A DNA stretch of 64,000 bases from Streptomyces humicola (lineage in GTDB: Bacteria; Actinomycetota; Actinomycetes; Streptomycetales; Streptomycetaceae), in contig NZ_JANFNG010000003.1 of assembly GCF_024436035.1 (NCBI RefSeq), positions 186,001 through 250,000 on the forward strand, written 5' to 3'. Shown here in pieces: positions 42,521-50,177 of the stretch. Position 1 is the first letter of the stretch; the number at the start of each line of letters is the position of its first letter. The notes beneath the pieces were generated by a model. That model was not told the DNA's origin and ran no database searches. It saw only the letters and a list, made by a program, of their open reading frames with translations. Made by a program: the position numbers and the translations under genes.

Positions 42521-43453
42521 TCACCCCAGCAGGCCGGAGCTGCGCCACAGCGCCTTCGCCGGGCCGCGCAGCACGCCGATCTCGTCGAGGAAGTCGGTCA
42601 GCCGCTGCGAGGAGCGGCGCATGACCTGTTGCCGGTGCGGGCTGTTCCTGACCTGTTGCAGCGCGTAGGCAGGATCGAGGCCGACCGAGGCGTAGACCTG
42701 CGGACTGATCAGCGACATCGCCACCACGCGCGCGGTCTCGCCCGACATCAGCCGGGTCAGGCCGGCCTCCCAGCGCGGGGCGGTGGCCATCTGCCGCCGC
42801 AGCTCCTCACGCGCGTACCGCACATGCCGGGCCTCCTCGACCACGTGGATGCGGGTGACCCCGCGCACCAGCGGCTGGATGCGCTCGTCCGGGAAGGTCT
42901 GGCGCTGCATCCAGTCGAGGATCTCCTCGACCAGCAGGGTCGCGGTGAACGAGCCGGGCGTCGTGGAGATCGTCTTCATCACCCGGGCGAGGTTGTGGTG
43001 GAGGCGGCTCGGCCGGTAAACGGGCGTGCCGTACTTGCCTACAAGGCGCGCGAACATCATCGAGTGCCGGCACTCGTCGGCGGTCTCGGTGAGGGCGTAG
43101 CGCACATGGCGGCTGGTCGGGTCGATGTCGTAGATGTGCCGCATCAGCAGCTGCATGAGGATGACCTCGAACCAGATGCCGACGGAGGCGAGCGACGCCG
43201 ATTCGTGCTTGCTCAGCTCGATCCGCTGCTCCTGCGACATGTGGTTCCACAGCGGGGTGTCGTAGAGCGAGCACAGCTCGGGCGGCCAGAACCACTTGCC
43301 GTCCTCGAACGGGGCGTCCCAGTCCAGCTCGGTGTCGGGGTCGAAGGAGTGCCGGGCTGATGCTTCGAGCAGCCGCTCGGCGACCTGCTCGCGTTCCTTG
43401 AGTGCGCCGATCCGGTCGTTGGCGGCGCCGGCGACGCTGACGGAAGAGCTCAT
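42521..43453 (-). CDS. AurF-like diiron oxygenase
   Basis: A 310-residue ferritin-like diiron protein. Carboxylate/His ligands are visible in ELSKHESASLASVGIWFE, ETADECRHSMMF and VEEARHVRYA, the pattern of AurF-type N-oxygenases that oxidise aryl amines. It has no signal peptide. ATG at 43453 (MSSSVSVAG) follows AGAGGTGA. Divergent from a second diiron protein (43621), with a 167-nt shared control region. AurF makes p-nitrobenzoate in aureothin biosynthesis, but here there is no polyketide cluster, so the substrate is open; many such streptomycete proteins are orphan. Confidence 0.85.
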   Translation of the reverse strand: MSSSVSVAGAANDRIGALKEREQVAERLLEASARHSFDPDTELDWDAPFEDGKWFWPPELCSLYDTPLWNHMSQEQRIELSKHESASLASVGIWFEVILMQLLMRHIYDIDPTSRHVRYALTETADECRHSMMFARLVGKYGTPVYRPSRLHHNLARVMKTISTTPGSFTATLLVEEILDWMQRQTFPDERIQPLVRGVTRIHVVEEARHVRYAREELRRQMATAPRWEAGLTRLMSGETARVVAMSLISPQVYASVGLDPAYALQQVRNSPHRQQVMRRSSQRLTDFLDEIGVLRGPAKALWRSSGLLG

Positions 43454-43620
43454 GGGACTGTCACCTCTGACGGCCGGAGCTGGACAGCACGAGGGGTTAC
43501 CCTCGGTCACACCTTTATGAGACTACTTGTCAGCAAGACCGTCAAGACCTTGCCGACCAATTGTTGACCGGGCCGCCGCGTCATGTGACGCTTCAGTAAC
43601 AAACGCGAGGGGAGGCGCCG

Positions 43621-44727
43621 GTGTCGACGCACGAGCTGTACGTACACGGCCCCGCAGAGCAGGAGTGGGATGTCCAGGCCACCGGTCAGGCCCGCTTCAC
43701 CTGGGAGTACGACGACGGCCGTGACCGGCTGCTCGCCCTGTACCAGAAGGGCAAGGACAAACAGTGGGACGGCACCAAGCGGATCGACTGGGAGCTGGAG
43801 GTCGACCCGTACGACCCGCTGGGCGTGCCCGACCAGAACATGACGATCTACGGCACGCCGTACTGGGAGAAGATGAGCGAGCAGGACAAGCGTGACCTGC
43901 GCCGCCACTACGCCTCCTGGCAGTTCAGCCAGTTCCTCCACGGCGAGCAGGGTGCGATGATCTGTGCGGCGCGCATCGTGGAGTCCGCCCCCGACCTCGA
44001 CGCGAAGTTCTACTCCGCGACCCAGACCATGGACGAGGCGCGGCACGCCGAGATATACGCGCGCTTCCTCCACGAGAAGATCGGGATGCTCTACCCGATC
44101 AACGACAACCTGCAGAGTCTGCTCGGCGACACGCTCCGCGACTCGCGCTGGGACATGCCCTACCTGGGCATGCAGGTGCTCATCGAAGGTCTTGCGCTCG
44201 CCGCGTTCGGCATGCTGCGCGACACCACCGACAAGCCGCTGCCCAAGCAGATCCTCGCATATGTCATGCAGGACGAGGCGCGGCACGTGGCCTTCGGGCG
44301 GATGGCGTTGCGCGACTACTACAAGCAGCTCACCGACGCCGAACTGCGCGAGCGCGAGGAGTTCGTCATCGAGGGCTGCTACCTGATGCGCGACCGGCTG
44401 CGCGGCGCCGAGGTGCTGGAGAACTTCGGCATACCGGCGAAGGAGGCGAACGAACTCAGCGAGCAGTCCGAGTACCTGGCGCTCTTCCGCAAGCTCCTCT
44501 TCAGCCGGATCGTGCCGTGCGTGAAGGACATCGGGCTGTGGGGCGAACGGCTGCAGCGCGCCTACCTCGACATGGGTGTCTTCGAGATGGGCGACTCCAA
44601 CCTCGACCTGCTGATGGCCCAGGACGAGGAGATCGCCGAGAAGCTCGACGCGGAACGATTCGCCGCCGAGGAGGCGGAGCGCAAGGCGGAGGTGGCCGAC
44701 GCGATCGCCCAGGGCACGCAGTCCTGA
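43621..44727 (+). CDS. Ferritin-like diiron protein
   Basis: A 368-residue helical protein with two E-x-x-H ligand motifs, TMDEARHAEIYARF and QDEARHVAFGRM, plus upstream Glu residues in SQFLHGEQGAMICA and MQVLIEGLALAAFG. This is a complete dinuclear iron four-helix bundle like R2 or acyl desaturases. GTG start at 43621 with GGGGAGG. The C-terminus is a charged coiled coil (EEAERKAEVADAI). Divergent from the AurF-like gene, so the pair is probably co-regulated. It could be a hydroxylase, desaturase or R2-like oxidase. Confidence 0.82.
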   Translation: MSTHELYVHGPAEQEWDVQATGQARFTWEYDDGRDRLLALYQKGKDKQWDGTKRIDWELEVDPYDPLGVPDQNMTIYGTPYWEKMSEQDKRDLRRHYASWQFSQFLHGEQGAMICAARIVESAPDLDAKFYSATQTMDEARHAEIYARFLHEKIGMLYPINDNLQSLLGDTLRDSRWDMPYLGMQVLIEGLALAAFGMLRDTTDKPLPKQILAYVMQDEARHVAFGRMALRDYYKQLTDAELREREEFVIEGCYLMRDRLRGAEVLENFGIPAKEANELSEQSEYLALFRKLLFSRIVPCVKDIGLWGERLQRAYLDMGVFEMGDSNLDLLMAQDEEIAEKLDAERFAAEEAERKAEVADAIAQGTQS

Positions 44728-44881
44728 CGTGCGGTCATCCCCGGGTGAGAGTCCGGAAAACGTTGCTTGACACGGCGGAAACCACCGGCTGACGCTGCCT
44801 GCATGGCGTCGACCGATGTGACGGGGTGAACGGACGGGCACACGGGGACCAGGCGGCAAACGCAAGCCGCGGCTGCGTGAG

Positions 44882-45310
44882 GACGGATACCTGGCCAGGG
44901 CCCGGTCGTCCTACGACGCGGTTGCCGAGGATTACGCCGAACGAGTGAGCCCGCTGTTCGCCAAGTCTGTGTTCGGGTGGGCGATGCTGGCCGGGTTTGC
45001 GGAGCTGGTGCGAGCCGACGGCGGGCGGCCGGTCGCCGATTTCGGGTGCGGTCCGGGTCACGTCACCGCACACTTGGACTCGCTCGGCGTCAGCGCCTTC
45101 GGCATCGACCTGTCGCCCAGGATGGTGGAGATCGCCCGACGGAGATACCCGGATCTGCGGTCGAGGTAGGCTCGATGACCGCTTTGGACCTGGCCGACGG
45201 CGGACTCGGCGGGATCGTCGCCTGGTGGTCGGTCATCCACACGCCACCGCAGGTGCTGCCGGAGGTGTTCGCGGAGTTCCATCGGACGCTGGCCCCGGGT
45301 GGCCATGCGG
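44882..45310 (+). pseudogene. Frameshifted class I methyltransferase remnant
   Basis: The sequence reads as a SAM methyltransferase: DGYLARARSSYDAVAEDYAE, then motif I VADFGCGPGH and FGIDLSPRMVEIARRRYPDLR. At about 45160 a 1-nt loss shifts the frame; the family sequence resumes as EVGSMTALDLADGGLGGIV, AWWSVIHTPPQVLPEVF and HRTLAPGG, then breaks off. No ATG or GTG lies in a sensible position upstream, and the 3' end runs into unrelated sequence (a DLPEWVQAVAG-like fragment in another frame). It is therefore a decayed, truncated gene rather than an active enzyme, unless the break is a sequencing error. Confidence 0.85.
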
Positions 45311-45467
45311 CCGCAGGCGTGCCTGCTCGGCCGCAAGGCCATGGCGTGACGCCGCGTGGCCCGACCTGCCCGAGTGGGTCCAGGCGGTTGCCGGGGTCCC
45401 GGCGCCGACGTAGGACAGAACCGGACGGAACCGAGCAAGTCGGTTCCCCTGTCCTCGAGGAGACGTC

Positions 45468-45842
45468 ATGCAGAAGACCCAGAAGGCCGGCCAGGCGACC
45501 AAGATGACCAAGGAGATGCAGCAGTGCCTGGAGGCGTGCCTCACCTGCCACAACATGTGTGAGCAGGCCATGACCGACTGCCTGCAGAAGGGCGGCGGCC
45601 AGGCCGAGATGCAGGTCATGCGCGCCATCATGGACTGCAGCGAGATGACCCGGACGTGCGCCGACATGATGATGCGCAGGTCGCCGATGATGGCGGAGAT
45701 GTGCGCGATGTGCGCCCGCGCCTGCGACATGTGCGCCGAGGCGTGTATGCGCATGCCCGAAGCCCCCCACCTGGCGGAATGTGCGGACAGCTGTCGCCGC
45801 TGCGCCGAGATGTGCCGCGCGATGGCGGGCGCGGCCGCCTGA
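45468..45842 (+). CDS. Four-helix-bundle copper storage protein (Csp-like)
   Basis: A 124-residue protein with 16 Cys, most spaced C-x3-C or C-x2-C along helices (CLEACLTCHNMC, CAMCARACDMCAEAC). No Sec or Tat signal is present, so it is the cytosolic Csp type (DUF326) that fills its helix core with Cu(I). Met residues at the helix ends are abundant, as in the family. The gene follows the methyltransferase remnant and ends at a strong hairpin. Role: cytosolic copper buffering/storage; no copper regulator gene is adjacent. Confidence 0.92.
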   Translation: MQKTQKAGQATKMTKEMQQCLEACLTCHNMCEQAMTDCLQKGGGQAEMQVMRAIMDCSEMTRTCADMMMRRSPMMAEMCAMCARACDMCAEACMRMPEAPHLAECADSCRRCAEMCRAMAGAAA

Positions 45843-45856
45843 CGCGCCCCCGCGTC

Positions 45857-45890
45857 CAGGGGGCGCCGGTCGCCTGACCGGCGCCCCCTG
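45857..45890. terminator. Bidirectional terminator
   Basis: Perfect 15-bp stem: CAGGGGGCGCCGGTC (45857-45871), loop GCCT, complement 45876-45890. It lies between the convergent copper-protein and ATPase genes and touches the stop codon of the latter. Confidence 0.85.
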
Positions 45891-46280
45891 TCACGTCAGC
45901 TCGAACCAGACGGTCTTGCCGGGCCCCGGGTCGTAGCGGCATACACCCCACTCGGCGGCACACGCGTCGATCAGCGCAACCCCGCGTCCGGTCTCGGCGT
46001 CCCCGGTGGGGGCGACCCGCGTCGGGCGTCCCGGTGCCTCGTCGTGGACGAGCACGCGCAGCGCGCCCGAGTACTTCGCGTACACGGTGAGCGGGGCTGA
46101 ACACCCGCTGGTGCGGCATGCGTTGACAGCATTGGTCACTGCCTCGCTCGTCAGGAGGGCGGCAGTGTCCGCGAGTTCGTCGGCTCTGACGGCTGTGAGC
46201 AGCGTACGGACGGCTTCGCGGGCGGAACGGACCCAGAGCGGGTCGGGCGGGAAGACGAGCGAGCAGTCAGTTGGTGGCAT
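45891..46280 (-). CDS. RsbW-type ATP-binding regulator
   Basis: A 129-residue HATPase_c protein of the anti-sigma/serine kinase type: LLTSEAVTNAVNACR (N-box), VLVHDEAPGRP (G1) and GRGVALIDACAAEWGV (G2). It has no HisKA domain. It is divergent from an HTH/DUF5753 gene followed by a DUF397 gene, the arrangement repeated many times in streptomycetes around development loci (whiJ-like triads). The ATPase may bind or phosphorylate partners of the regulator. ATG at 46280. Confidence 0.9.
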   Translation of the reverse strand: MPPTDCSLVFPPDPLWVRSAREAVRTLLTAVRADELADTAALLTSEAVTNAVNACRTSGCSAPLTVYAKYSGALRVLVHDEAPGRPTRVAPTGDAETGRGVALIDACAAEWGVCRYDPGPGKTVWFELT

Positions 46281-46516
46281 GGGGGCGCCTCTCTGGACGG
46301 TACAGGGCGCTGCGCGGCAGCGGTGGCGTTGCCCGCTTCAACTTTCTTGAGAACGGGTGCACTTCCGTACCGTGCGCTGTCTTCGACGGTAATCTCACGC
46401 GTGAGAATGCCGCAACCGTGTACCACAAACTCACCTCGTGCGGGTGACGTGATCGTTTGCTGGTGGACCAGCGGGAGGCTGCGCGGCACACTGCCCCTGG
46501 CCACGAGGAGGGATCC

Positions 46517-47392
46517 ATGGCACCCAGGACCAGCCCCAGCGAGCGGCAGCGCCGACTCGGGGCAGAGCTGCGCAAGCTGCGGACGCACGCGGGCCTGTCG
46601 GGTGATGAGGCCGGCGTGCTTCTTGACGCGGACCGCACCCGGATCAGCCATATTGAAGCTGGGAGGGCGGATGTCCCGCGCAATGGCCTGCACAGCTTGT
46701 TGCGTGCGTACGGCTGTCCCGAAGGCCCACTGTTCGACGGGCTCATGGCGATGGCGCAGGACCGGGGCAAGGGGTGGTGGGACGACCATCGGAGCGTGAT
46801 GGGGCGCGCTGCACGGGATGTCGCGGAGCTGGAATCACGTTCGACCCGCATCCGTATCCATGAACCGTTGTTCGTTCCCGGACTGCTGCAAACTCCGGAC
46901 TACGCACATGCGGTGATCTCGGCGGTCGAAGACGACTCGGAACTTGTTGCGGGTTACGTCAAGTTCCGGCTTGCTCGGCAGCGGATCCTCAGCTCCATGG
47001 TGGCCTACCATGCGGTGATCCATGAGTCGGCGCTACGTGTCCGGGTCGGCGATGGCAAGATCATGCGCAAGCAACTTTTGCGGCTCATCGAGGTGGCCCG
47101 GTGGCCCAACGTCACGTTGCAGATCTTCCCGTTCGAAGCGGGACCGTATGCGGCCTTCAGTCGTCCGTTCATCCTGTTCGGCAGCTCTACGCCAGAGTTG
47201 GACACGGTGTATCTCGAACACCCGCTTGATACCGTATTTCTTGGGGATAGGGATCGCATCGACGAGTACGACAGAATGTTTGAACGGCTCAGCGCGCTGG
47301 CGCTCGGGCCGGTGGATCCGGAGTCGGCCCCCGAGTCCCATGAGGGTCAGGACTCGCTGAGCCTCATCCAGCACATCATGTACGAGTTGTAG
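46517..47392 (+). CDS. XRE regulator with DUF5753 domain
   Basis: A 291-residue regulator. The N-terminal HTH (RLGAELRKLRTHAGLSGDEAG...DRTRISHIEAGRADVP) is followed by the DUF5753 domain with FVPGLLQTPDYAHAVI, KFRLARQRIL and the late VTLQIFPFEAGPYAAFSRPF. ATG at 46517 follows GAGGAGGG. Family members act with DUF397 proteins (next gene, 10 nt downstream), as in whiJ-like developmental modules. DNA target and signal unknown. Confidence 0.93.
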   Translation: MAPRTSPSERQRRLGAELRKLRTHAGLSGDEAGVLLDADRTRISHIEAGRADVPRNGLHSLLRAYGCPEGPLFDGLMAMAQDRGKGWWDDHRSVMGRAARDVAELESRSTRIRIHEPLFVPGLLQTPDYAHAVISAVEDDSELVAGYVKFRLARQRILSSMVAYHAVIHESALRVRVGDGKIMRKQLLRLIEVARWPNVTLQIFPFEAGPYAAFSRPFILFGSSTPELDTVYLEHPLDTVFLGDRDRIDEYDRMFERLSALALGPVDPESAPESHEGQDSLSLIQHIMYEL

Positions 47393-47402
47393 AGGGAGCC
47401 TT

Positions 47403-47603
47403 ATGTCCCAGCTCGCGTGGCAGAAGTCCTCGTTCAGCACCGGTGGTCAGGGTGAATGCGTCGAGGTCGCGGCGAGCGCTCACGGGCAAATCCACCTCCG
47501 CGAGAGCGACCGTCCCGGTGAGGTCCTCACGACGACCGCGCGGAAGTTGGAGGCGTTCCTCAAGGGGGTCAAAGCCGGGGAGTTCGACGACCTCGCGGAC
47601 TGA
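47403..47603 (+). CDS. DUF397 protein
   Basis: A 66-residue protein starting LAWQKSSFSTGGQGECVEV, the hallmark of DUF397 (W-x-KSS-[FY]S), then LRESDRPGEVLTTT and ARKLEAFLKGVKAGEFD. Such proteins are small cytoplasmic partners of HTH/DUF5753 regulators, thought to modulate their DNA binding. ATG at 47403 lies 10 nt after the regulator, on one transcript. Confidence 0.93.
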   Translation: MSQLAWQKSSFSTGGQGECVEVAASAHGQIHLRESDRPGEVLTTTARKLEAFLKGVKAGEFDDLAD

Positions 47604-47663
47604 CCCTCTTTGCGCCGTATATCCAACTTCGCTCACCTGGTGGTGTCCGCGATGCGGGACTAC

Positions 47664-47680
47664 CCTTGTCTCCGACAAGG
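47664..47680 (+). promoter_or_regulatory. Candidate MarR operator
   Basis: CCTTGTC-TCC-GACAAGG, a perfect 7-bp inverted repeat 38-54 nt upstream of the MarR-GNAT start. MarR proteins often bind such short palindromes overlapping their own promoter. It could instead be a weak terminator of the DUF397 gene, but there is no T run. Confidence 0.5.
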
Positions 47681-47717
47681 AACAAGCAAGTAATTCCGCG
47701 CTGGGGGGTGCTCCCCG

Positions 47718-48653
47718 ATGGGCATCGGCGAACCGCATCTCGAACCGGCGATCGACGCGATCCGGTCGTTCAACCGCTTCTACACCAGCGTCATCGGTGC
47801 CGTCGACTACTCCGGGAAGCTCGGGACGCCGTACTCGCTCACCGAAGCGCGTGTGCTCTACGAGCTGAACCGGGTCGAGCAGATGCAGGTGCCGTGGCTG
47901 CGGGATGCGATCCGGGCGGAGGCGGCGCACCTGAGCCGGGTGCTGACGCGGCTGGGGAGGGCCGGTCTCGTCGAACGCGAAACGCATCCGATCGACGGTC
48001 GCGTCCACGTCGTACGGCTCACCCCGCAGGGGCGTGAGGCCGCGGCGGTGCTGGACGAGCGCTCCCAGCAGGCGATCGGCGACCTCGTGGGCCGGCTCCC
48101 GCAAGGTGAGCGGCGTCGGCTGACCGAATCGCTGCGGACGGTGCAGGACGTGCTCACCCGGCCCCGACTCGGCCTCGTCGGCCTGCGCCGTCCGCAACCC
48201 GGCGATCTGGGATGGGTGATCCAGCGCAACGGTGCCGTCTACGCCGAGGAGTTCGGCTGGAACGAGGAGTACGAGGCGCTGGTCGCGCGCATCGTCGCGG
48301 AGTTCGCCGCCGAGCACGATCCGCAGTGCGAGGCCGCGTGGATCGCGACGTTCGACGACGAGCCGGTCGGCTGCGTCTTCTGCGTGCGCGACGAGGCCCC
48401 CGGCACCGCACGCCTGCGGCTGCTGCTCGTCGATCCGAAGGCGCGCGGCCACGGCATCGGCGACCGCCTCGTCCGTACCTGCATCGAGTTTACGCGTCGA
48501 GCGGGCTACCGCGAAATGGTGCTGTGGACCAACGACGTGCTCGCGGCGGCGCGCGGCATCTATCAGCGCGCCGGATTCGAGCTCGTCGCGGAGAAGCCGC
48601 ACCACAGCTTCGGCAAGGAGCTGGTCGGGCAGGACTGGCGGCTCAGCCTGTGA
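47718..48653 (+). CDS. MarR-GNAT fusion protein
   Basis: A 311-residue two-domain protein. Residues 1-150 are a MarR winged helix (LTEARVLYELNRVEQ, RAEAAHLSRVLTRLGRAG, DGRVHVVRLTPQG). Residues 155-311 are a GNAT acetyltransferase with the CoA loop RGHGIGDRLVRT and WTNDVLAAARGIYQRAGF. Such bifunctional regulators couple DNA binding with acetyl transfer to a small amine. The ribosome site is weak; ATG at 47718. A palindrome upstream fits autoregulation. Confidence 0.92.
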   Translation: MGIGEPHLEPAIDAIRSFNRFYTSVIGAVDYSGKLGTPYSLTEARVLYELNRVEQMQVPWLRDAIRAEAAHLSRVLTRLGRAGLVERETHPIDGRVHVVRLTPQGREAAAVLDERSQQAIGDLVGRLPQGERRRLTESLRTVQDVLTRPRLGLVGLRRPQPGDLGWVIQRNGAVYAEEFGWNEEYEALVARIVAEFAAEHDPQCEAAWIATFDDEPVGCVFCVRDEAPGTARLRLLLVDPKARGHGIGDRLVRTCIEFTRRAGYREMVLWTNDVLAAARGIYQRAGFELVAEKPHHSFGKELVGQDWRLSL

Positions 48654-48670
48654 GGCCCAGCCCGTGAAGT

Positions 48671-49000
48671 TCAGCCCGTGAAGTTCAGCGTCGCGCCGGT
48701 GCCGGGCGCGAGGTGGATGTCGAGCTCGGAGTCGAGCGCCCGCGCCAGGCGTTCCAGCAGCGGCAGCGTGGGAACGGTGTCCCCGCCCTCGATGCGTGAG
48801 AACTGCGGCTGGGACATGTTGGCGCGGCGGGCGACCTCGGAGGGCGTCAGGCCCAGCGCCGTACGCCGCTCGCAGACGGCCTCGCCGAGGGCTCTCGCGT
48901 ACTGCACCTCCAGCCGGATGGCGGTGACCGCGGGGCTTTCCCGCACTTCGTCTCTGAGGACCTCACGGGTCCGTGCGGTCTTCCACCGTGCGTGGTCCAT
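48671..49000 (-). CDS. HigA-like HTH regulator (orphan antitoxin-like)
   Basis: A 109-residue XRE protein. The HTH GLTPSEVARRANMSQPQFSR with IEGGDTVPTLPLLERLARAL matches HigA-type antitoxins, and the helical N-terminus (KTARTREVLRDEVRESPAV) resembles antitoxin tails. No toxin of RelE/HigB type lies upstream or downstream; the neighbours are a MarR-GNAT gene and a GntR gene. ATG at 49000 after GAAGGG. A 14-bp direct repeat overlaps its stop region (48660-48687). Orphan regulator or toxin lost. Confidence 0.85.
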   Translation of the reverse strand: MDHARWKTARTREVLRDEVRESPAVTAIRLEVQYARALGEAVCERRTALGLTPSEVARRANMSQPQFSRIEGGDTVPTLPLLERLARALDSELDIHLAPGTGATLNFTG

Positions 49001-49193
49001 TGCAGGTGCCCTTCGCTGACGGTCGATTGATGGCCGATCCACCGCGCATTGTGGCCCTGGCGGAGGTGGCTGGGAAGACGACGGGCCGCCCCGCAGGCGG
49101 CGGGACGGCCCTCCTGCGCAGAGCGGTCGTCGGCAGGGGTAGGCGATGCACTACCGATCAGCTGGTGCCGTTCCCGTGCTCGCCACGGGCACC

Positions 49194-49955
49194 TCACAGT
49201 TCACGCGGCGGGTCGTCCGTGGCGGCCCTGCGCGACAGCGGGTTGGAACCGATCGAGTTGTGGATCGCGAAGGTGACTGAACCCGGGCGGTAGCGGTCGT
49301 CCGACCACTCGATGGGGCGACCCGCGTGCGTCGTCGTCACGCGGCGGATACGCAGCAGGGGAGCGCCGCGGCGCATGCCGAGCAGCTCAGCGTCGCGGGT
49401 GCCCGCCGCGACCGCGTCGATGACGTGCTCGCCGTACGCGAAGACCAGGCCCACTTCGTCGTAGAGCGCCTGGACCACCGACTTGCAGTCGCGCGGCAGC
49501 CGTTCGACGGTGTCGGCGACCCAGGCCGGGTAGACATTGCGCTCGACCAGCACCCGTTCGCCGTCGAGGCCGCGCACGCGCAGGACCTGGAGCACCTCGG
49601 CACCCGGCTCCAACTGCAGCCGCAGCACATCCTCGTCGTCCGCCGGGCGCCGGAACTGCTCGATGACGCGCCCGGTGGCCGTTCGGCCCATCGACTGCGC
49701 CCACTGCGCGAAGCTCCGCAGCTCGGCGAAGCTCTGGCTGCGGTGGTTGCCGAGCACGACCCTGCGGGCGCCCTGGCGGGAGCCGACGCGGCCCTCCGCG
49801 GTGAGTGCGGCGACCGCCTGCCGGACCGTGCCGCGCGCGACGCCGTAGCGGGCGGCGAGTTCGCTCTCGGACGGGAGCAGCGCGCCCACGGCGTAGACCC
49901 CGCCGTCGATCGCCTGCCGCAGAGCCTCGGCGATCTCCTCGTGCCGTGCGCTCAC
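49194..49955 (-). CDS. GntR/HutC family regulator with UTRA domain
   Basis: A 253-residue regulator. The N-terminal winged helix has LLPSESELAARYGVARGTVRQ, and the UTRA ligand domain spans about 90-240 (VLVERNVYPAWVADTVERLP, FAYGEHVIDAVAAG, PLLRIRRVTTTHAGRPIEWS). GTG start at 49955 after GAGGGG. It is divergent from the importer operon beginning at 50178, whose promoter region carries a GntR-like palindrome. It is therefore the likely sensor of the imported compound. Confidence 0.92.
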   Translation of the reverse strand: MSARHEEIAEALRQAIDGGVYAVGALLPSESELAARYGVARGTVRQAVAALTAEGRVGSRQGARRVVLGNHRSQSFAELRSFAQWAQSMGRTATGRVIEQFRRPADDEDVLRLQLEPGAEVLQVLRVRGLDGERVLVERNVYPAWVADTVERLPRDCKSVVQALYDEVGLVFAYGEHVIDAVAAGTRDAELLGMRRGAPLLRIRRVTTTHAGRPIEWSDDRYRPGSVTFAIHNSIGSNPLSRRAATDDPPREL

Positions 49956-50118
49956 GCAATGACCCCTCAGGACGCACCAACGTTTCCGTCGGCCACTGTA
50001 TGTGACGAATCCTGGCGTCCGCCCACCCGCTCGGGCACGGCCAAGAAGCCGCGCTATCGCATCGAAAAGGTCATGCCCCGTTCATCGTCACGACATGAAC
50101 ATACGGCGTACTGAGGCC

Positions 50119-50136
50119 CACTTGTTCGGACAAGTG
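50119..50136. promoter_or_regulatory. Candidate GntR operator
   Basis: CACTTGT-TCGG-ACAAGTG, a perfect 7-bp inverted repeat in the 222-nt GntR/ABC divergent region, 42-59 nt before the binding-protein start. Position and shape fit a GntR-family site. Confidence 0.6.
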
Positions 50137-50177
50137 AACCCTGCGCCCGCGCCCCTGCGCCCCCTCGGGAGACCCTC

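Noticed and set aside
48671..49193. Toxin-antitoxin pair at the HigA-like gene
   Set aside because: No RelE/HigB-type open frame could be found on either strand next to it.
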